From: an uncultured Flavobacteriales bacterium
GTDB lineage: Bacteria; Bacteroidota; Bacteroidia; Flavobacteriales; BACL11
Direction: 5' to 3'
NCBI GenBank assembly: GCA_913047525.1
Contig: CAJWUS010000042.1
Location: forward strand, 1 to 9,714
DNA length: 9,714 nt
Positions 6,545 through 9,714 of this stretch are shown piece after piece. The position numbers and the translations under genes were made by a program. Under the pieces are notes generated by a model. The model did no database searches. It was not told the origin of the DNA and saw nothing but the letters and a program-made list of their open reading frames with translations. Numbering within the stretch: position 1 is the first letter of the stretch; the number at the start of each line of letters is the position of its first letter.

Positions 6545-7338
6545 CAACAGAAAACATATGTTATTTAGGAGTAGATATTGGTTCATCTTTTACAAAGTTT
6601 GTTGTAATTGATAAAGATGAGGATATTATTCTTTCTAATGTTACTAAAACCTTAAATAGAGATAAATCTGTTCTAAGAAATATCTTAAAAGATATTGATG
6701 AGAGGTTCAATATTGTAAATGTTTGTGCTACTGGTTATGGAAGAAAATATTTTGAAATTGCGAACATTACTAAAACTGAAATCTATTGTTCCTCTGTTGG
6801 AGTTAATTCACTTTACCCAGAAGAAAAAACAATTATTGACATAGGAGGTGAGGATATAAAGGTGATAAAAAGTAACGATAAAGGAAAGGTAGAGGATTTT
6901 TATATGAACACTAAATGTGCTGCAGGAACTGGAACATTTATCACTGAAATAGCAGAAAGAGCTGAGTTAGATTTATCAAAGATGAGTGAGTTGGCATCAA
7001 GATCTGTAATGAATAAGGAATTAAATAGTTTTTGTACTGTTTTTGCAAAAACCGAAATAATGAAGTGGATTCTAGATGAGGTTTCAGAAGAGGATTTATC
7101 AAGAGGAATCTATATTTCAATTGTAAACAGAATAACAAAACTAAAAATGGACAAATCGGTTCCAATCTATTTAATAGGTGGTGTTGCAGCTTTTCATCCA
7201 TTTTTAAAAAATATTATGGAAGAGATGTTTCAAAAGGAAATAATTGTACCAAATAGTCCTCAAATGATAAATGCATTTGGCGCAGCGGTAGAAGCAAAAA
7301 ATAACAAAAAAATAAAGAATGAAAGCATATCACGATAA
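6541..7338 (+). CDS. HgdC/HadI-type ATPase activator of a 2-hydroxyacyl-CoA dehydratase-like enzyme
   Basis: A 265-residue ASKHA-fold ATPase of the BadF/BadG/BcrA/HgdC family, matching the compact homodimeric activators (HgdC is about 260 residues). Such proteins use one [4Fe-4S] cluster shared between two identical subunits and ATP hydrolysis to inject a low-potential electron into their partner. Motifs: DIGSSFTK at residues 12-19, ATGYGR, DIGGED starting at D100, cluster ligands C126 (TKCAAGTGTF) and C165 (SFCTVFAKTEI) 39 residues apart, and IGGVAAFHP. It is a third activator in the window, distinct from BcrA (no large insertion) and from BcrD (keeps TGYG and CAAGTG like HgdC). It overlaps the upstream reductase gene by 4 bases and the thiolase gene by 20. 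Its likely client is the BcrB-like protein encoded at 4377-5579, since BcrB/C already have BcrA/D; that pairing is inferred from position. Confidence 0.87.
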   Translation: MTTENICYLGVDIGSSFTKFVVIDKDEDIILSNVTKTLNRDKSVLRNILKDIDERFNIVNVCATGYGRKYFEIANITKTEIYCSSVGVNSLYPEEKTIIDIGGEDIKVIKSNDKGKVEDFYMNTKCAAGTGTFITEIAERAELDLSKMSELASRSVMNKELNSFCTVFAKTEIMKWILDEVSEEDLSRGIYISIVNRITKLKMDKSVPIYLIGGVAAFHPFLKNIMEEMFQKEIIVPNSPQMINAFGAAVEAKNNKKIKNESISR

Positions 7339-8578
7339 AGAAAAAGGAATAGGAATCACATATGATGATTTATTTTTAATTGGAGGGGCAAGAACTGCAT
7401 TCGGAAGATTAAGTGGAAGTTTAGGAGGAGTTTCTCCAACAGATTTAGGTATTTTTGCATCAAGAGGTGCATTGGAAAAATCTGGAGTAGATGCAAAAGA
7501 TATTGACCAAGTAATAATGGCAAATATCGGGCAGAGCTCTGCAGACTCTTACTTTTTACCAAGACATATATCATTATATTCTGGTGTTCCAGAAGGAGTC
7601 TCATCTCTTATGGTCCAAAGAATTTGTGGTTCAGGGTTTGAGACAATCATAACAGGCGCTGAGCAGATCACACTTGGTAAAGCAAAAGCAACTTTATGTG
7701 GAGGAACTGAAAATATGACTCTTTCTCCAACGGTAAGTTTTGGTAATCGGAATGGTTATGCTCTTGGAAGAATTGAGTTCTTAGATATGTTGTGGGAAGC
7801 GCTTAACGATACTGCAGCAGTTCCAATGGGGGTTACAGCTGAGAATATTGCAAAGAAGCATGGTATTACTAAAGAGGAAGTAAATGTTTTTGCAAAGCAA
7901 TCTATTGATAGGTATCTAAAAGCAAAAGAAGAAGGATTCTTTGATGATGAGATTATTCCACTAAATTCAACTGTATTTGAAGTAGAAGGGTTGAATCCAA
8001 GAAAGATTAGGTTACCAAGAAAAGTTACTGATTTTGTAACTGATGAAAATGTACGTCCTGCAGATTTAGAAAAAATGGCAAAGTTACCAACTGTTTTTGC
8101 AAAAGATGGAGTACAAACAGCAGCAAATTCATCAGGGATTGTAGATGGAGCAGCAGCGGTTGTAGTTGCAAATAAAGAATTTTGTAATGATAAGAATCTA
8201 AAACCACTGAGTAGAATTGTAGCTTCTGCTACTTGTGGAATTGATCCTAGATATATGGGGTTAGGTCCTGTTTCGGCAATAAATTTAGTATTAGAAATGG
8301 CAGATCTTAAAATGGAAGATATTGGACTTGTAGAAATAAATGAGGCTTTCGGAGCTCAATATTTAGGGTGTGAGAAAGAATTAGGATTTTCTAGAGATAT
8401 TGGAAATGTAAACGGAGGGGCAATTGCAATGGGACATCCACTTGCAGCTACAGGAACTAGAATCTCTTTAACAATATCAAGAGAAATGAAAAGGAGAGGA
8501 GTAAGATATGGTGTAGCTTCAGCATGTATTGGAGGAGGCCAAGGAACAGCAATTTTATTTGAGAATACAAATATTTAA
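7319..8578 (+). CDS. Acetyl-CoA C-acyltransferase (thiolase), probable 3-oxopimelyl-CoA or related thiolase
   Basis: A 419-residue thiolase that cleaves a 3-oxoacyl-CoA with CoA to acetyl-CoA and a shortened acyl-CoA (or runs in reverse). All catalytic elements are visible: nucleophile C103 in RICGSGFE, N341-E-A-F, H373 in GGAIAMGHPLAATGTR, and C403 in ACIGGGQGTA. The N-terminus carries about 18 residues before the usual thiolase opening GGARTAFGR. The start at 7319 lies inside the end of the activator gene (20-base overlap); the next in-frame Met is far into the conserved domain, so no better ATG exists. In the Thauera-type benzoyl-CoA pathway, a thiolase is needed after ring opening to release acetyl-CoA from 3-oxopimelyl-CoA and leave glutaryl-CoA, and the had/oah genes that follow support this role. 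The sequence alone does not fix chain-length specificity; an acetoacetyl-CoA thiolase is possible. Confidence 0.92.
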   Translation: MKAYHDKEKGIGITYDDLFLIGGARTAFGRLSGSLGGVSPTDLGIFASRGALEKSGVDAKDIDQVIMANIGQSSADSYFLPRHISLYSGVPEGVSSLMVQRICGSGFETIITGAEQITLGKAKATLCGGTENMTLSPTVSFGNRNGYALGRIEFLDMLWEALNDTAAVPMGVTAENIAKKHGITKEEVNVFAKQSIDRYLKAKEEGFFDDEIIPLNSTVFEVEGLNPRKIRLPRKVTDFVTDENVRPADLEKMAKLPTVFAKDGVQTAANSSGIVDGAAAVVVANKEFCNDKNLKPLSRIVASATCGIDPRYMGLGPVSAINLVLEMADLKMEDIGLVEINEAFGAQYLGCEKELGFSRDIGNVNGGAIAMGHPLAATGTRISLTISREMKRRGVRYGVASACIGGGQGTAILFENTNI

Positions 8579-8580
8579 AA

Positions 8581-9633
8581 ATGGAAGAAAAAATGATTCA
8601 ATGGAAAATGGTGGAAAAGGGTGCTGACTTTGAGTTGGTAGAATCATCACTTCCAACAGTAAAGGAAGGTGAAGCATTAATTAAGATTGCTGGTTGCGGT
8701 GTGTGTCATACTGATATTAGTTTTTGGCATCATGGAGTTAAAACAAAACAAGAGTTACCTTTAACTTTAGGTCATGAAATTAGCGGAACTGTTATTGATG
8801 GTCCTGAGGAGTGGAATGGAAAAAATGTGATTATTCCTGCAGTTTTACCGTGTGGAGATTGTGAGCTTTGCAATAATGGAAGAAGTAATATTTGTCAAAA
8901 ACAACTCATGCCTGGAAATGATTTTGAAGGTGGTTTTGCATCTCATATTGTTGTCCCTTACAAATATCTTTGCCATGTGCCGGATAAGATTTTAGAAAAA
9001 TATATACTTCCTCAACTTTCTGTTATTGCGGATGCAATTTCAACACCATATCAGGTAATAGATAAATCAGAATTACAGAAAGGGGATCTCGCAATTGTGA
9101 TTGGCGTTGGAGGAGTTGGAATCTATGGTGCTCAAATAGCGAAAATAAAAGGAGCGAAAGTTTTAGCACTAGACGTTGATGACACAAAGCTTGAAATTGC
9201 AAAAAACAATGGAATTGATGCAACCTTAAATACAAAAGGGTTAGACTTTAGAGATATTAAAGGCAAGGTAAGAAAAATTGCAAAGGATCTTGGGGTTTCT
9301 CGCTTTGGATGGAAGATTTATGAAATGTCAGGCACAACTCCTGGTCAAGAATTAGCTTTTGGTCTAATTACATTTACCTCCACACTTTCAATTGTTGGAT
9401 TTACTATGGATAAGTTAAACGTGAGACTGAGTAACTTAATGGCGTTTGATGCAAAACTTATCGGAACTTGGGGGTGTAAACCAGAACTTTATCCAGAGGT
9501 AGTTGATTTAGTCGCAGAAGATAAATTGAGGGTGGATCAGTTTGTTGAAACTTTCCCTTTATCAGAAATAAATAAAGTTTTTAAAAATACATTAAATCAT
9601 AAATATAACAAAAGATCGGTTTTAGTACCGTAA
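8581..9633 (+). CDS. had: Zinc alcohol dehydrogenase, probable 6-hydroxycyclohex-1-ene-1-carbonyl-CoA dehydrogenase
   Basis: A 350-residue medium-chain, zinc-dependent dehydrogenase. The catalytic zinc region is C39-G-V-C42-H43-T-D45 with H65-E66 in LGHEISG. The structural zinc site is complete with C91, C94, C97 and C105. The nucleotide-binding loop GVGGVG is at residues 175-180, and the acidic D198 at the end of the second Rossmann strand (LALDVDD) points to NAD+ over NADP+. Had oxidises 6-hydroxycyclohex-1-ene-1-carbonyl-CoA to the 6-oxo compound, the step before ring hydrolysis. The assignment rests on the resemblance of stretches such as PGNDFEGGFASHIVVP to Had proteins (from memory), on the bcr genes upstream and on an oah-like start downstream. 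The gene starts 2 bases after the thiolase stop; a second Met four codons in is an equally plausible start. Another alcohol dehydrogenase of the same family is the alternative. Confidence 0.83.
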   Translation: MEEKMIQWKMVEKGADFELVESSLPTVKEGEALIKIAGCGVCHTDISFWHHGVKTKQELPLTLGHEISGTVIDGPEEWNGKNVIIPAVLPCGDCELCNNGRSNICQKQLMPGNDFEGGFASHIVVPYKYLCHVPDKILEKYILPQLSVIADAISTPYQVIDKSELQKGDLAIVIGVGGVGIYGAQIAKIKGAKVLALDVDDTKLEIAKNNGIDATLNTKGLDFRDIKGKVRKIAKDLGVSRFGWKIYEMSGTTPGQELAFGLITFTSTLSIVGFTMDKLNVRLSNLMAFDAKLIGTWGCKPELYPEVVDLVAEDKLRVDQFVETFPLSEINKVFKNTLNHKYNKRSVLVP

Positions 9634-9659
9634 ATTATTAACACGTAAAATTATAAATT
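9634..9659. other. Longest intergenic gap (26 bp), had to oah
   Basis: This A/T-rich spacer is the only gap longer than 7 bases in the window. It has no inverted repeat with a T-tract (so no intrinsic terminator), no convincing promoter elements and no Shine-Dalgarno sequence before the ATG at 9660. Read-through from had into oah is therefore likely. Confidence 0.5.
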
Positions 9660-9714
9660 ATGTTGAATAATCATAACTTAGTAGATCACAATTACACAGA
9701 GATTTTATTTGAAA
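9660..9714 (+). CDS. oah: Start of probable 6-oxocyclohex-1-ene-1-carbonyl-CoA hydrolase (cut by window end)
   Basis: Only 18 codons are visible (MLNNHNLVDHNYTEILFE) before the window ends. The short motif HNLVDH followed by a Y-T/E-x-I/L strand resembles, from memory, the N-terminus of Oah/BamA ring-opening hydrolases of the crotonase superfamily, which carry a similar HNLVDH near their start. Oah hydrolyses the 6-oxo product of Had to 3-hydroxypimelyl-CoA, so the position just after had is where it would be expected. The ATG lies 26 bases after the had stop in an A/T-rich spacer without a Shine-Dalgarno sequence. The fragment is too short for certainty, and the call leans on context. Confidence 0.6.
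   Translation, partial: MLNNHNLVDHNYTEILFE

Larger units (their letters stand above)
1..9714 (+). other. Single tightly packed operon for anaerobic aromatic-CoA metabolism
   Basis: All genes share one strand. Junctions in order are 7-base gap, 1-base gap, 3-base gap, direct abutment (TAA then ATG), 1-base overlap (TAATG), 4-base overlap (ATGA), 20-base overlap, 2-base gap and 26-base gap. There is no room for internal promoters outside coding sequence and no terminator hairpin is visible. The most tightly coupled run is the ligase through the thiolase (2667-8578), whose genes abut or overlap. The promoter and any regulator must lie outside the window. Confidence 0.8.

Noticed and set aside
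6941..7604. Minus-strand open frames at 6941-7201 and 7356-7604
   Set aside because: Leu-rich antisense shadows caused by A/T-rich codons of the activator and thiolase genes; no start signals or recognisable domains.
8025..9235. Minus-strand open frames at 8025-8207 and 9023-9235
   Set aside because: Leu/His/Gln-rich translations antisense to conserved catalytic regions of the thiolase and Had; best explained as composition artefacts.
9634..9659. Terminator or promoter in the had-oah gap
   Set aside because: No inverted repeat with T-tract and no convincing -33/-7 type promoter elements in 26 A/T-rich bases.

Overview
The window is one compact, strongly AT-rich, single-strand gene block that encodes part of an anaerobic aromatic-degradation locus. 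All ten recognisable genes (two of them cut by the window edges) are on the + strand. They overlap by up to 20 bases or are separated by at most 26 bases, which suggests one polycistronic transcript. No RNA genes, mobile elements, CRISPR arrays or clear promoters or terminators are visible. None of the nine start codons has a Shine-Dalgarno-like purine block at normal distance; upstream regions are simply A/T-rich. With the low GC content and nearly exclusive TAA stops, this suggests a member of the Bacteroidota or a related lineage, but this is an inference from translation signals and not a taxonomic proof.

Layout. Bases 1-2663 hold the end of bcrB, then bcrA and bcrD, three consecutive subunits of a class I (ATP-dependent) benzoyl-CoA reductase in the Thauera-type order (bcrC would be expected just upstream). 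Bases 2667-7338 hold a less conventional block: a long-chain-type acyl-CoA ligase, a lone paralogue of BcrB/HgdB, a ketopantoate-reductase-family dehydrogenase, and a third ASKHA-type ATPase activator resembling HgdC. Bases 7319-9714 return to the expected lower pathway: a thiolase, a zinc alcohol dehydrogenase that fits 6-hydroxycyclohex-1-ene-1-carbonyl-CoA dehydrogenase (Had), and the first 18 codons of what looks like the ring-opening hydrolase Oah.

How the genes fit together. BcrCBAD would reduce benzoyl-CoA to a cyclohexadienoyl-CoA at the cost of ATP. A dienoyl-CoA hydratase (Dch, not in the window), then Had and Oah, would convert this to 3-hydroxypimelyl-CoA, and the thiolase would cleave the 3-oxoacyl-CoA formed by beta-oxidation. 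The middle block does not belong to the textbook pathway. Its four genes could form a separate 2-oxo acid to 2-hydroxyacyl-CoA to enoyl-CoA route, or a second ATP-driven low-potential reductase made from one BcrB-like subunit and its own activator. This block is the most interesting part of the window.
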